Source: Pseudomonadota bacterium (GTDB lineage Bacteria; Pseudomonadota; Gammaproteobacteria; Steroidobacterales; Steroidobacteraceae). Taken from it: a stretch of 6,988 bases of DNA. Location: assembly GCA_021780395.1 (NCBI GenBank), contig JAJXYU010000296.1:1-6988 (forward strand). The letters are read 5' to 3'. Each line of letters starts with the position of its first letter. Positions within the stretch are counted from its first letter, which is position 1. This document shows, in pieces, positions 1 to 6,443 of the stretch. Both the position numbers and the translations under genes were made by a program. Below the pieces are notes generated by a model that had not been told where the DNA came from, did no database searches, and worked only from the letters and a program-made list of their open reading frames with translations.

Positions 1-56
1 CCGTCGACCGGGCGGCCTTGACTGCCGCGTTGGCGGATTCGGTGCCGGCGCAGCGG

Positions 57-1229
57 ATGAGCGAGGTAACCCTCAGCGCCGACGTGGCGATCGTCGGCGG
101 CGGGATCATGGGATCGGCGTTGGCGTACTGGATCACGCGGCTCGATCCGCGCTGCGTGGTGGTCGTCGTCGAACGGGACCCGAGCTATGCGCGCGCATCC
201 TCCGCGCTCTCCGCCGCCGGGATTCGCCAGCAGTACACGACCGAGATCAACGTCCGCATCTCCCAGGCGAGCATCGCGTTCCTGCGCGATGCGCAACGGC
301 ATCTCGATCGATCCGCCGCGAGCCTGGGGTTGCGCGAGTCGGGTTACCTGTACCTGGCGACCGCGGCGGGTGCCGAACGCTTGCAGGCGCGCTGGCGGCG
401 ACAGCGCGCGCTCGGCGTCGAGGTCGCGCGCCTGGAGCGCGCGGACCTTGCGGCGCGGTTTCCGTGGCTCGCGGCAAACGACCTCGCGCTCGGCACGCTC
501 GGGCTGCGCGGCGAGGGCTGGTTCGACGGCCCCGGGCTCCTCGCGGCATTCGCGAGCCAGGCGCGCGCGCAAGGAGCGCGCTATCTGCGGGGTGAAGCGG
601 TCGGATTCAGCGGATCGGGCCCGCATCTCGACGGGATCCGCCTCGCGGACGGGCGCATCGTTCGCAGCGCGGCGATCGTGAATGCGGCCGGCCCCTGGGC
701 ACGGACCGTCGCGCGCTGGGCGGGCATCGAGTTGCCGGTCTCCGCGCGGCGGCGGACCGTGTACGTGATCGATTGCCCGAGCCGACTCGCCGGACTGCCG
801 CTGCTGATCGACCCGAGCGGGTTCTGGATCCGGCCGGAAGGGGCGTACTACATCGCGGGGTATCCTCCGACCCCGGACGAAGACGGCGCCCCGCTCGAGC
901 CGGATTACGCCGGATTCGAATCGGTGCTGTGGCCCGCGCTCGCGGAGCGCATTCCCGCGTTCGAATCGGCGCGGCTTCGCGGCGCCTGGGCGGGCTACTA
1001 CGAGATGAACGATTTCGATCAGAACGGCTTGCTCGGCACGCTGCCGGATCATCCTCGCCTGTGGTTCATCAACGGCTTCTCCGGCCACGGCCTGCAGCAG
1101 GCGCCGGTCGTCGCGCGCGGACTCGCCGAACGGATCCTGTTCGGCCGTTATCGCACGCTCGATCTGTCGGCGCTCGACGTCACGCGGTGGGCGGACGATC
1201 GGCCGCTGCAGGAGATGAACGTGATCTGA
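57..1229 (+). CDS. FAD-dependent oxidoreductase, DAO family (FOXRED1-like)
   Basis: This 390-residue protein looks like a soluble flavoprotein amine, amino-acid or 2-hydroxyacid oxidase/dehydrogenase; the substrate cannot be read from sequence. An N-terminal beta-strand leads into a GGGIMG dinucleotide-binding loop (residues 14-19), and E39 lies at the end of the second strand, where it should bind the FAD ribose. GIRQQY (55-60) and NAAGPWA (209-215) are typical of the DAO/FOXRED1 group. The C-terminal FAD loop reads INGFSGHGLQQAP (338-350). No signal peptide or membrane segment is visible, and the length is normal for the family. The start is uncertain: ATG 57 gives a family-like N-terminus but has no clear Shine-Dalgarno site. 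TTG 18 is in frame, and the frame stays open to the window edge, so the gene could begin upstream. It converges on the thioesterase gene, so it is not in the main operon, and a role in the same pathway is unproven. Confidence 0.88.
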   Translation: MSEVTLSADVAIVGGGIMGSALAYWITRLDPRCVVVVVERDPSYARASSALSAAGIRQQYTTEINVRISQASIAFLRDAQRHLDRSAASLGLRESGYLYLATAAGAERLQARWRRQRALGVEVARLERADLAARFPWLAANDLALGTLGLRGEGWFDGPGLLAAFASQARAQGARYLRGEAVGFSGSGPHLDGIRLADGRIVRSAAIVNAAGPWARTVARWAGIELPVSARRRTVYVIDCPSRLAGLPLLIDPSGFWIRPEGAYYIAGYPPTPDEDGAPLEPDYAGFESVLWPALAERIPAFESARLRGAWAGYYEMNDFDQNGLLGTLPDHPRLWFINGFSGHGLQQAPVVARGLAERILFGRYRTLDLSALDVTRWADDRPLQEMNVI

Positions 1230-1244
1230 TTCCCCGCGGGGTGT

Positions 1245-1271
1245 CGCGGGATCTGCGGCGCCGGATCCGCG
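1245..1271. terminator. Possible hairpin between convergent genes
   Basis: The arms CGCGG-(g)-ATC (1245-1253) and GATCCGCG (1264-1271) can form an 8-bp stem with one bulged G and a 10-base loop. It lies between the ends of two convergent genes, where a bidirectional terminator is expected. No T-run follows on either strand and GC-rich DNA forms such stems by chance, so the terminator call is weak. The rest of the 83-base gap holds only a 10-base palindrome (CCCCGCGGGG, 1232-1241) and a short CGGC-CTTC-GCCG stem (1280-1291). Confidence 0.22.
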
Positions 1272-1312
1272 TTACGGGTCGGCCTTCGCCGGGCCGGCTC
1301 CCGCCGTGGCGC

Positions 1313-1780
1313 TCAGCCGCGCCTCTTCTTGTGCGCGACGGGCGGTGCGAGCGGCGGCAGTTCCGTCGGCTCGAGCACGAACCGCTTCATGCGTCCGACG
1401 ATCTCCGGCGGGATCGGCGTGGGCCGGCCGTCGTTCGCGCGGATGAATACCAGCACCTGGCGCACCTGCATCCGCAACTCGCCGTGGAACGACGCCTCGA
1501 TGCGCACCTCGCAAGAGCTCCGCCCGACCTTGATGGTCCAGAGCTTGAACGTCAGCCGGTCGCCGTAGCGCGTCGGGCGCGGGAAGTCCACCGTGAAGTG
1601 GGCCGAGGGCGTCAGCAACTGCTTGTGGTGGAACAGCCCCGGGGCGCTCGCTTCGAGGCCCTCTTCGAACCAATCCTCGACGAAGTCGCTGATCATCTCG
1701 AAATAGCGGGGATAGAACACCCAGCCGGCGGCGTCGCAGTGGCCGAAGCGGACCAGTACCTCGCGTTGAAAAGCCGCCAT
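1313..1780 (-). CDS. Acyl-CoA thioesterase, 4HBT-type hot-dog fold
   Basis: This 155-residue single-domain protein is of usual length for the 4-hydroxybenzoyl-CoA thioesterase family, which hydrolyses acyl- or aroyl-CoA to free acid and CoA in the cytoplasm. The N-terminal stretch VRFGHCDAAG (residues 10-19), followed by WVFYPRYFEM, matches the family active-site segment (FGDCDPAG in the Pseudomonas enzyme). The catalytic Asp is kept as D16; the preceding Asp is His and the following Pro is Ala. Later strands include SAHFTVDFPRP and RYGDRLTF, and the basic tail ends in HKKRRG. The start at 1780 was chosen because GAGGAA lies 6 bases upstream and homology begins there; the frame extends to 1894 but that 38-residue extension is low-complexity and has no family resemblance. 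The gene diverges from the ring-oxygenase operon, which suggests a role in releasing CoA from dead-end aromatic or alicyclic esters, or in making gentisate if the substrate is salicylyl-CoA. The exact substrate is unknown. Confidence 0.9.
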   Translation of the reverse strand: MAAFQREVLVRFGHCDAAGWVFYPRYFEMISDFVEDWFEEGLEASAPGLFHHKQLLTPSAHFTVDFPRPTRYGDRLTFKLWTIKVGRSSCEVRIEASFHGELRMQVRQVLVFIRANDGRPTPIPPEIVGRMKRFVLEPTELPPLAPPVAHKKRRG

Positions 1781-1786
1781 CGCGCG

Positions 1787-1792
1787 TTCCTC
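1787..1792 (-). promoter_or_regulatory. Ribosome binding site deciding the thioesterase start
   Basis: On the minus strand GAGGAA sits 6 bases before the ATG at 1780. It supports the 155-residue form over the longer reading with an N-terminal extension from 1894. Confidence 0.75.
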
Positions 1793-1865
1793 ATTCCTGC
1801 CGGGTCGTGTCGGCGGCGCAGGGTGCGCGGCCACCGAGGGCCCCCAGCATGCACTCGCGTTCCGC

Positions 1866-1892
1866 GGCCGGCAAGGCGCCGCGCCTGCGGCC
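1866..1892. repeat. GC-rich interrupted inverted repeat next to the promoter
   Basis: The outer arms GGCCG (1866-1870) and CGGCC (1888-1892) and inner arms AGGCG (1874-1878) and CGCCT (1882-1886) form two stacked 5-bp stems with a 3-by-1 internal loop and a 3-base terminal loop. The repeat ends 6 bases before the TTGACA box of the operon promoter. It has no T-run, so it does not look like an ordinary intrinsic terminator. It could be a protein-binding site, a barrier between the divergent units, or a chance product of high G+C. Confidence 0.4.
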
Positions 1893-1898
1893 AATTAG

Positions 1899-1926
1899 TT
1901 GACATTTAAAGCTTTAGGATTAAAGT
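1899..1926 (+). promoter_or_regulatory. Sigma70-type promoter of the ring-oxygenase operon
   Basis: A perfect -35 box TTGACA (1899-1904) is followed after 16 bases by TAAAGT (1921-1926), a 4-of-6 match to TATAAT. Transcription should begin near 1932-1934, about 23 bases before the ATG at 1956. The surroundings (1891-1930) have only 11 G or C in 40 bases, in strong contrast to the flanks. No convincing opposite-strand promoter for the thioesterase was found in the GC-rich part of this region. Confidence 0.7.
1907..1925. promoter_or_regulatory. Candidate operator: three TAAAG half-sites
   Basis: TAAAGCTTTA (1907-1916) is a perfect 10-base palindrome lying in the spacer between the -35 and -10 boxes. 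A further TAAAG (1921-1925) overlaps the -10 box, giving TAAAG, CTTTA and TAAAG half-sites in a row. A second imperfect palindrome, CAATTAGTTG (1892-1901), overlaps the -35 box. A repressor bound here would block RNA polymerase. The MarR protein encoded at 5098-5622 is the obvious candidate by proximity, but no consensus proves the pairing. Confidence 0.4.
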
Positions 1927-1940
1927 ATCTGGGTCGCGAC

Positions 1941-1946
1941 AGGGAG
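1941..1946 (+). promoter_or_regulatory. Ribosome binding site deciding the monooxygenase/reductase start
   Basis: AGGGAG lies 9 bases before the ATG at 1956. Together with the promoter it rules against the in-frame ATG at 1899, which sits inside the -35 box and upstream of the predicted transcript start. Confidence 0.7.
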
Positions 1947-1955
1947 ACCGGTCTC

Positions 1956-4328
1956 ATGAAGGTGGTTTGCATCGGCGGCGGTCCCGCAGGACTCTACCTC
2001 GGGCTGTTGATGAAGCGGCTCGATCCGCGCCACGAGGTCACGGTGATCGAGCGCAACCGCCCGTACGACACGTTCGGCTGGGGGGTCGTGTTCTCGGATG
2101 CGACGCTCGCGAACATGCGCCGCGCCGACCCCGAGACCGCCGAGTCGGTCGAGCGCGCGTTCAACCACTGGGACGACATCGAGTTGCGGTTCAAGGGCCG
2201 CGTGATCCGTTCCGGGGGCCACGGGTTCGTCGGGATCGGCCGCAAGCAGCTGCTGAACATCCTGCAGCGACGCTGCGAGGACCTCGGCGTGCGGTTGGTC
2301 TTCGAGCGCGAGGTCGACGCCGACACCGAGTTCCCGGATGCCGATCTGATCATCGCGAGCGACGGCATCCACTCGCGCGTGCGCGAACGCTACGCGGCGC
2401 ACTTCCGACCCGACGTGGTCGCTCGCCCGAATCGCTACATCTGGCTCGGCACGCGGCGGGCGCACGATGCGTTCACGTTCCTGTTCGAGAAGACCGAGCA
2501 CGGCTGGTTCCAGGCGCACGTCTACCAGTTCGACGCGGATACCAGCACCTTCATCGTGGAATGCCCGGAATCCGTCTGGGCGGCGCACGGTCTCGACCGG
2601 GCGACCCAGGACCAGTCGATCGATTTCTGCGAGACCCTGTTCGCGGCACACCTCGGCGGCGCGCGGCTCCTCACCAACGCGCGGCACCTGCGCGGCTCGG
2701 CGTGGCTCAACTTCCAGCGCGTGACGTGCGAACGATGGTCTCACTTCAACGGCCGCAGCCACGTCGTGCTGATGGGCGACGCGGTCCACACCGCGCATTT
2801 CGCGATCGGGTCGGGAACGAAGCTCGCACTGGAAGATGCGATCGAACTCGTCGACCGCTTCCGGGAGCTCGGCGACGAACCGGCACGGATCCCCGAGGTG
2901 CTCGCGCGCTACCAGGCGGCGCGGTCGACCGACGTCGCGCGGCTGCAGAACGCCGCCTGGAACGCGATGGAGTGGTTCGAGGTCTGCGGCGAACGCTACT
3001 GCGATCAGTTCGAGCCGGAACAGCTGATGTATTCGCTGCTCACCCGCAGCCAGCGGATCAGCCACGAGAACCTGCGGCTGCGCGATCCGGCCTGGCTCGA
3101 GGGCTACGAGCGCTGGTTCGCCGAGCGCGCGGGCGTCGCGCGGCCCGCGTCCGCGCGGCCGATCCCGCCGATGTTCACGCCGTACCGGGCGCGCGGAACC
3201 ACGCTCAAGAACCGGGTCGTCGTGTCGCCGATGGCCCAGTATTCGGCCGTCGACGGCGTCCCCGGCGAGTATCATCTCGTGCACCTCGGCGCGCGCGCGA
3301 CCGGCGGGGCGGGCCTGGTGATCACCGAGATGACCTGCGTCAGCGCCGCGGGCCGGATCACGCCGGGCTGCCCGGGCCTCTACGACGACGCCCAGGGCGC
3401 GGCCTGGGCGCGCATCGTCGACTGGGTCCATCGGAATTCCGACGCGAAGATCGGGGTGCAGCTCGGGCACTCGGGTGCGAAAGGCTCGACGCGCCGCGGC
3501 TGGGACGGAATCGATCAGCCGCTGCATCCGGAGGACGGCGAACCGAACTGGCCGCTCCTGTCCGCTTCCCCGCAACAGTACCTCGACGGGGTGAGCCAGT
3601 GGTCGCGCGCGATGGAGCGGGCCGACATGCTCGCGGTGATCGAGCAGTTCGTCGCGGCGACGCGGCGGGCCGCGGCCGCCGGGTTCGACTGGCTGGAACT
3701 GCATTGCGCGCACGGCTATCTGCTGTCGAGCTTCCTGTCGCCGCTCACGAACCGTCGCGGTGACGCCTGGGGCGGCGCGCTCGACGCGCGGCTGCGCTAT
3801 CCGCTGGAGGTATTCGAGGCGGTGCGCGCCGCCTGGCCGGCGGACCGGCCGATCTCGGTGCGGATCTCGGCGCACGACTGGGTCGACGGCGGGACGACCC
3901 CGGCGGACGCGGTCGCGATCGCGGCCGCGTTCCGCGATGCCGGTGCCGACCTGATCGACTGCTCCTCGGGGCAGGTCAGCAAGCGGGAGCGTCCTGTCTA
4001 CGGGCGCATGTTCCAGACACCGTTCGCGGATCGCATCCGCCAGGAGGCCGACGTGCCGACGATCGCGGTCGGGGCGATCTCGGAAGCCGATCACGTGAAC
4101 AGCATCATCGCCGCGGGCCGCGCGGATCTGTGCGCGATTGCCCGGCCGCACCTCGCGAATCCCGCGTGGACGCTCACCGAGGCCGCGCGCATCGGCTACG
4201 CCGAGATCGAGTGGCCGAAGCCCTACCGGGCCGGCAAGGCGCCGCTCGAAGCGCGCTGGCAACGAGAGGCCTTGCTCGCCAGCGGGGCGCGTGGCGACCC
4301 GCCCGTCGCCGGCGGCGCCGTCCGATGA
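1956..4328 (+). CDS. Bifunctional FAD monooxygenase / OYE-type reductase (2-aminobenzoyl-CoA monooxygenase/reductase or salicylyl-CoA 5-hydroxylase)
   Basis: This 790-residue cytoplasmic flavoprotein acts on an aromatic CoA thioester. In the characterised 2-aminobenzoyl-CoA enzyme (AbmA, Azoarcus evansii) the FAD half hydroxylates ring carbon 5 and the second half reduces the ring, giving a non-aromatic 2-amino-5-oxocyclohexene-carboxyl-CoA; the salicylyl-CoA relative makes gentisyl-CoA. Residues 1-390 form the monooxygenase, with GGGPAG (7-12), E32 at the end of strand 2, SDGIHSRVR (135-143), and a GD motif from G274 to A295 that has no proline at the usual place. Residues 402-765 form an Old Yellow Enzyme-like TIM barrel: SPMAQYS (424-430), the H583/H586/Y588 substrate triad (HCAHGY), [15 protein letters not shown] (593-607), and the phosphate-binding region around 704-730. 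The redox Cys of YqjM-type enzymes is Ala427. The start was set by AGGGAG and the promoter. It is the first gene of the operon, and its stop overlaps the SDR start by 4 bases. The choice between anthranilate and salicylate is inferred from neighbours. Confidence 0.93.
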   Translation: MKVVCIGGGPAGLYLGLLMKRLDPRHEVTVIERNRPYDTFGWGVVFSDATLANMRRADPETAESVERAFNHWDDIELRFKGRVIRSGGHGFVGIGRKQLLNILQRRCEDLGVRLVFEREVDADTEFPDADLIIASDGIHSRVRERYAAHFRPDVVARPNRYIWLGTRRAHDAFTFLFEKTEHGWFQAHVYQFDADTSTFIVECPESVWAAHGLDRATQDQSIDFCETLFAAHLGGARLLTNARHLRGSAWLNFQRVTCERWSHFNGRSHVVLMGDAVHTAHFAIGSGTKLALEDAIELVDRFRELGDEPARIPEVLARYQAARSTDVARLQNAAWNAMEWFEVCGERYCDQFEPEQLMYSLLTRSQRISHENLRLRDPAWLEGYERWFAERAGVARPASARPIPPMFTPYRARGTTLKNRVVVSPMAQYSAVDGVPGEYHLVHLGARATGGAGLVITEMTCVSAAGRITPGCPGLYDDAQGAAWARIVDWVHRNSDAKIGVQLGHSGAKGSTRRGWDGIDQPLHPEDGEPNWPLLSASPQQYLDGVSQWSRAMERADMLAVIEQFVAATRRAAAAGFDWLELHCAHGYLLSSFLSPLTNRRGDAWGGALDARLRYPLEVFEAVRAAWPADRPISVRISAHDWVDGGTTPADAVAIAAAFRDAGADLIDCSSGQVSKRERPVYGRMFQTPFADRIRQEADVPTIAVGAISEADHVNSIIAAGRADLCAIARPHLANPAWTLTEAARIGYAEIEWPKPYRAGKAPLEARWQREALLASGARGDPPVAGGAVR

Positions 4329-5095
4329 GCGCTCCGCTCGCGAACCGTCACGCGCTCGTGACCGGCGCAGGCCGCGGGATCGGTGCGGCGATCGCGCAGG
4401 CGCTCGCGGCGCAGGGCGCCGCGGTGAGCTTGCTCGGTCGCGACCGCGGGCGTCTCGACGCGGCCGCGGAACGCATCGGCGCAGGGGCGATCGCGGTCGC
4501 CGCGGACGTGACCGATCCGGCGCAGATCGAGGCCGCGTTCGAGCGCGCGCGGCAGCGTCACGGGGAGATCCACCTGCTGATCAACAATGCCGGCGAGGCG
4601 TCGAGCGCCGCGTTCGCGCGAACCGATGCGGCACTGTGGCAGCGGATGCTCGAGGTGAACGCGACCGGCGCCTATCACTGCATCCGTGCGGCCCTGCCGG
4701 CGATGCTCGACGCGGGCTTCGGACGGATCGTGAACGTCGCGAGCACCGCCGGGCTCACGGGCTACGCGTATTGCGCCGCGTACTGCGCGGCGAAGCACGC
4801 GTTGGTCGGACTCACCCGCGCGCTCGCGCTCGAGCTCGCGCCACGGAACATCACGGTCAACGCGGTCTGTCCGGGATTCACGGACACGGATCTCGTCAAG
4901 GAGGCGGTCGCGAACATCCACCGCAAGACCGGCCGGAGCGAGGCGGATGCACTCGGCACGCTGGTCGCGCGCAACCCGCAGCAGCGGCTGGTGCGACCGG
5001 AGGAGGTCGCGAACGCGGTGTCGTGGCTCTGCTGCCCCGGCGCCGAGGCGATCACCGGCCAGGCGCTCCCGGTCGCCGGCGGCGAGGTCCTCTGA
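4325..5095 (+). CDS. SDR-family dehydrogenase (probable 3-hydroxyacyl-CoA-type)
   Basis: This 256-residue classical short-chain dehydrogenase/reductase has its full set of signatures. The nucleotide-binding loop is TGAGRGIG (13-20), followed by D61-V62, NNAG (87-90), and the catalytic tetrad N112, S140, Y153 and K157 (YCAAK). Strand 2 ends in LLGRD with R39 and no acidic residue at the NAD-selecting position, which hints at NADP(H); this is an inference. The C-terminus [14 protein letters not shown] is typical of the FabG/BadH-like group. Placement between a ring monooxygenase/reductase and beta-oxidation-type genes suggests it oxidises a hydroxy-alicyclic acyl-CoA, or reduces the matching ketone, as BadH does for 2-hydroxycyclohexanecarboxyl-CoA. 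The ATG overlaps the preceding stop as ATGA and has no clear Shine-Dalgarno site, so translation is probably coupled to the upstream gene. The frame extends upstream of 4325, but that stretch lies inside the preceding gene and is not SDR-like. Confidence 0.92.
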   Translation: MSAPLANRHALVTGAGRGIGAAIAQALAAQGAAVSLLGRDRGRLDAAAERIGAGAIAVAADVTDPAQIEAAFERARQRHGEIHLLINNAGEASSAAFARTDAALWQRMLEVNATGAYHCIRAALPAMLDAGFGRIVNVASTAGLTGYAYCAAYCAAKHALVGLTRALALELAPRNITVNAVCPGFTDTDLVKEAVANIHRKTGRSEADALGTLVARNPQQRLVRPEEVANAVSWLCCPGAEAITGQALPVAGGEVL

Positions 5096-5097
5096 CG

Positions 5098-5622
5098 ATG
5101 GCACGGGGCTCCACCGCGGCCGGGCCGGCCGATGCACTCCTCGATCTCGAGACGCGCGCGGGACCGACCGATCACGCGGCGCTGCGGCTGTGGCTGCGAC
5201 TGCTCGCGACCACGAACCTGATCGAGAGACGCGTGCGCCGCAAGCTCGAGGATCAGTTCGACACGACGCTGCCGCGCTTCGACCTGATGGCGCAGCTGCA
5301 TCGAGCACCGGACGGCCTGAAGATGGGCGAGGCGTCGCGCCGGATGATGGTGAGCGGCGGCAACGTTACCGGGATCGCGGACTCGCTCGAGCGGGAAGGG
5401 CTCATCCGGCGGATCGCCGACCCTCGCGACGGTCGGGCGTCGCTCCTGCGGCTCACCGACTCGGGGCGCCGGCAGTTCCGCGCGATGGCCGACCGGCACG
5501 AGCGCTGGATCATCGAGATCTTCGCGGAGCTGGGCGACCGCGAGATCGCCGATCTCGCGGCCTTGCTCGCGAGACTGAAGACCTCTGCCCGTGGGCTCGA
5601 CGAACAGGAGATCGACCGATGA
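5098..5622 (+). CDS. MarR-family transcriptional regulator
   Basis: This 174-residue winged helix-turn-helix protein would act as a dimeric DNA-binding regulator. After a 25-residue N-terminal tail, helices at about 26-60 ([18 protein letters not shown], then PRFDLMAQL) give the dimer and ligand region. The recognition helix lies around 85-100 ([16 protein letters not shown]), and the wing carries the family signature DPRDGR (108-113) followed by LRLTDSG. Relatives in aromatic acyl-CoA pathways (BadR, CouR) respond to the pathway's CoA thioester; the same ligand logic is inferred here. The gene begins 2 bases after the SDR stop, with GAGG 10 bases upstream, and its stop overlaps the next start by 4 bases (ATGA). 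A regulator inside the operon would control its own synthesis through the promoter at 1899-1926, where palindromic half-sites are present. Confidence 0.92.
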   Translation: MARGSTAAGPADALLDLETRAGPTDHAALRLWLRLLATTNLIERRVRRKLEDQFDTTLPRFDLMAQLHRAPDGLKMGEASRRMMVSGGNVTGIADSLEREGLIRRIADPRDGRASLLRLTDSGRRQFRAMADRHERWIIEIFAELGDREIADLAALLARLKTSARGLDEQEIDR

Positions 5623-6443
5623 AGGGTGCGCGCGAAGACTTCGGCGCCTACACGCCGCGACACTTCCTGTGGCGCGTGGAAGCGCGCGTCGGCTACGTCA
5701 CGTTGAACCGTCCGGAACGCAAGAACCCGCTGACGTTCGAGTCGTACGCGGAGCTTCGCGATCTGTTCCGGGCGCTCGTCGGCGCGGCGGACGTGCGCGC
5801 CGTCGTCGTCGCCGGCGCGGGCGGCAACTTCTGTTCCGGTGGCGACGTGCACGAGATCATCGCGCCGCTCACGCGAATGAGCATGCCGGAACTGCTCGCG
5901 TTCACCCGGATGACCGGGGATCTCGTGAAGGCGATGCGGCTGTGTCCGCAGCCGGTGATCGCGGCGGTCGACGGGGTCTGTGCGGGCGCGGGAGCGATGA
6001 TCGCGCTCGCGAGCGACTTGCGGATCGCGACGCCGGCCGCCCGGACCGCGTTCCTGTTCACCCGGGTCGGTCTCGCGGGTTGCGACATGGGCGCGTGCAC
6101 CTTGCTGCCCCGGCTCGTCGGCCAGGGGCGCGCGGCGGACCTGCTGTACACCGGACGGGCGCTCGCTGCCGAGGAGGGGGAGCGCTGGGGCTTCTACCAC
6201 TCGATCGTCGCGCCCGACCAGCTGCTCGCGAAGGCGACGGCGCTCGCGACCGGGCTCGCGACCGGTCCGACGTTCGCGCACGCGATGACCAAGACGATGC
6301 TGCACCAGGAGTGGAACATGAGCGTCGAGCAGGCGATCGAGGCCGAGGCGCAGGCGCAGGCGATCTGCATGAAGACCGAGGACTTCCGGCGCGCGTACGA
6401 AGCGTTTGCCGCGAAGCGTGCGCCGGCGTTCGAGGGCAACTGA
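5619..6443 (+). CDS. Enoyl-CoA hydratase/isomerase (crotonase) family protein
   Basis: This 274-residue crotonase-fold protein is of typical length. The N-terminal strand [14 protein letters not shown] (26-39), the oxyanion-hole segment NFCSGGDV (70-77) and the second segment GVCAGAGAM (119-127) identify the family. The two glutamates of classical hydratases (E144 and E164 of the rat enzyme) align with M127 and T148, while D156 in GCDMG (154-158) falls where PaaG-type isomerases carry their catalytic Asp. It is therefore more likely an isomerase, a ring-modifying enzyme or another crotonase activity than a plain hydratase; this rests on a hand alignment. The substrate is presumably an alicyclic CoA ester made by the upstream monooxygenase/reductase. 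AGGAG lies 8 bases before the ATG, which overlaps the MarR stop; the stop shares one base with the next start (TGATG). The frame is open far upstream but does not encode crotonase sequence there. Confidence 0.9.
   Translation: MKGAREDFGAYTPRHFLWRVEARVGYVTLNRPERKNPLTFESYAELRDLFRALVGAADVRAVVVAGAGGNFCSGGDVHEIIAPLTRMSMPELLAFTRMTGDLVKAMRLCPQPVIAAVDGVCAGAGAMIALASDLRIATPAARTAFLFTRVGLAGCDMGACTLLPRLVGQGRAADLLYTGRALAAEEGERWGFYHSIVAPDQLLAKATALATGLATGPTFAHAMTKTMLHQEWNMSVEQAIEAEAQAQAICMKTEDFRRAYEAFAAKRAPAFEGN

Noticed and set aside
18..56. TTG start for the FAD oxidoreductase, overlapping a TGA at 19-21 in another frame
   Set aside because: The TTGA arrangement could be a real stop-start overlap, but only 17 bases of upstream context are visible and neither start has a clear ribosome binding site. 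ATG 57 gives the more family-like N-terminus.
1232..1241. Palindrome CCCCGCGGGG just after the FAD oxidoreductase stop
   Set aside because: A loopless 10-base palindrome in GC-rich DNA without a T-run is not enough for a terminator or a binding site.
1781..1894. N-terminal extension of the thioesterase to 1894
   Set aside because: The 38 extra residues are low-complexity and unlike the family, whereas GAGGAA lies 6 bases before the ATG at 1780.
773..1909. A 378-residue plus-strand frame crossing the convergent gap and the thioesterase gene
   Set aside because: It is Arg-rich, without family motifs, overlaps two genes with clear domains and has no ribosome binding site.
1920..4262. A 780-residue open frame on the minus strand, antisense to the monooxygenase/reductase gene
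   Set aside because: The translation is Arg/Ala/Asp-rich with no recognisable domain, and the plus strand carries clear motifs along its full length. Long antisense frames are common in high-GC genes.
4223..5308. A 361-residue minus-strand frame opposite the SDR and MarR genes
   Set aside because: It is an Arg/Ala-rich shadow with no domain, while the other strand has two complete families with overlapping stops and starts.
5253..6305. A 350-residue minus-strand frame opposite the MarR and crotonase genes
   Set aside because: It has no recognisable motif and its composition is typical of a reverse-strand shadow of GC-rich coding DNA.
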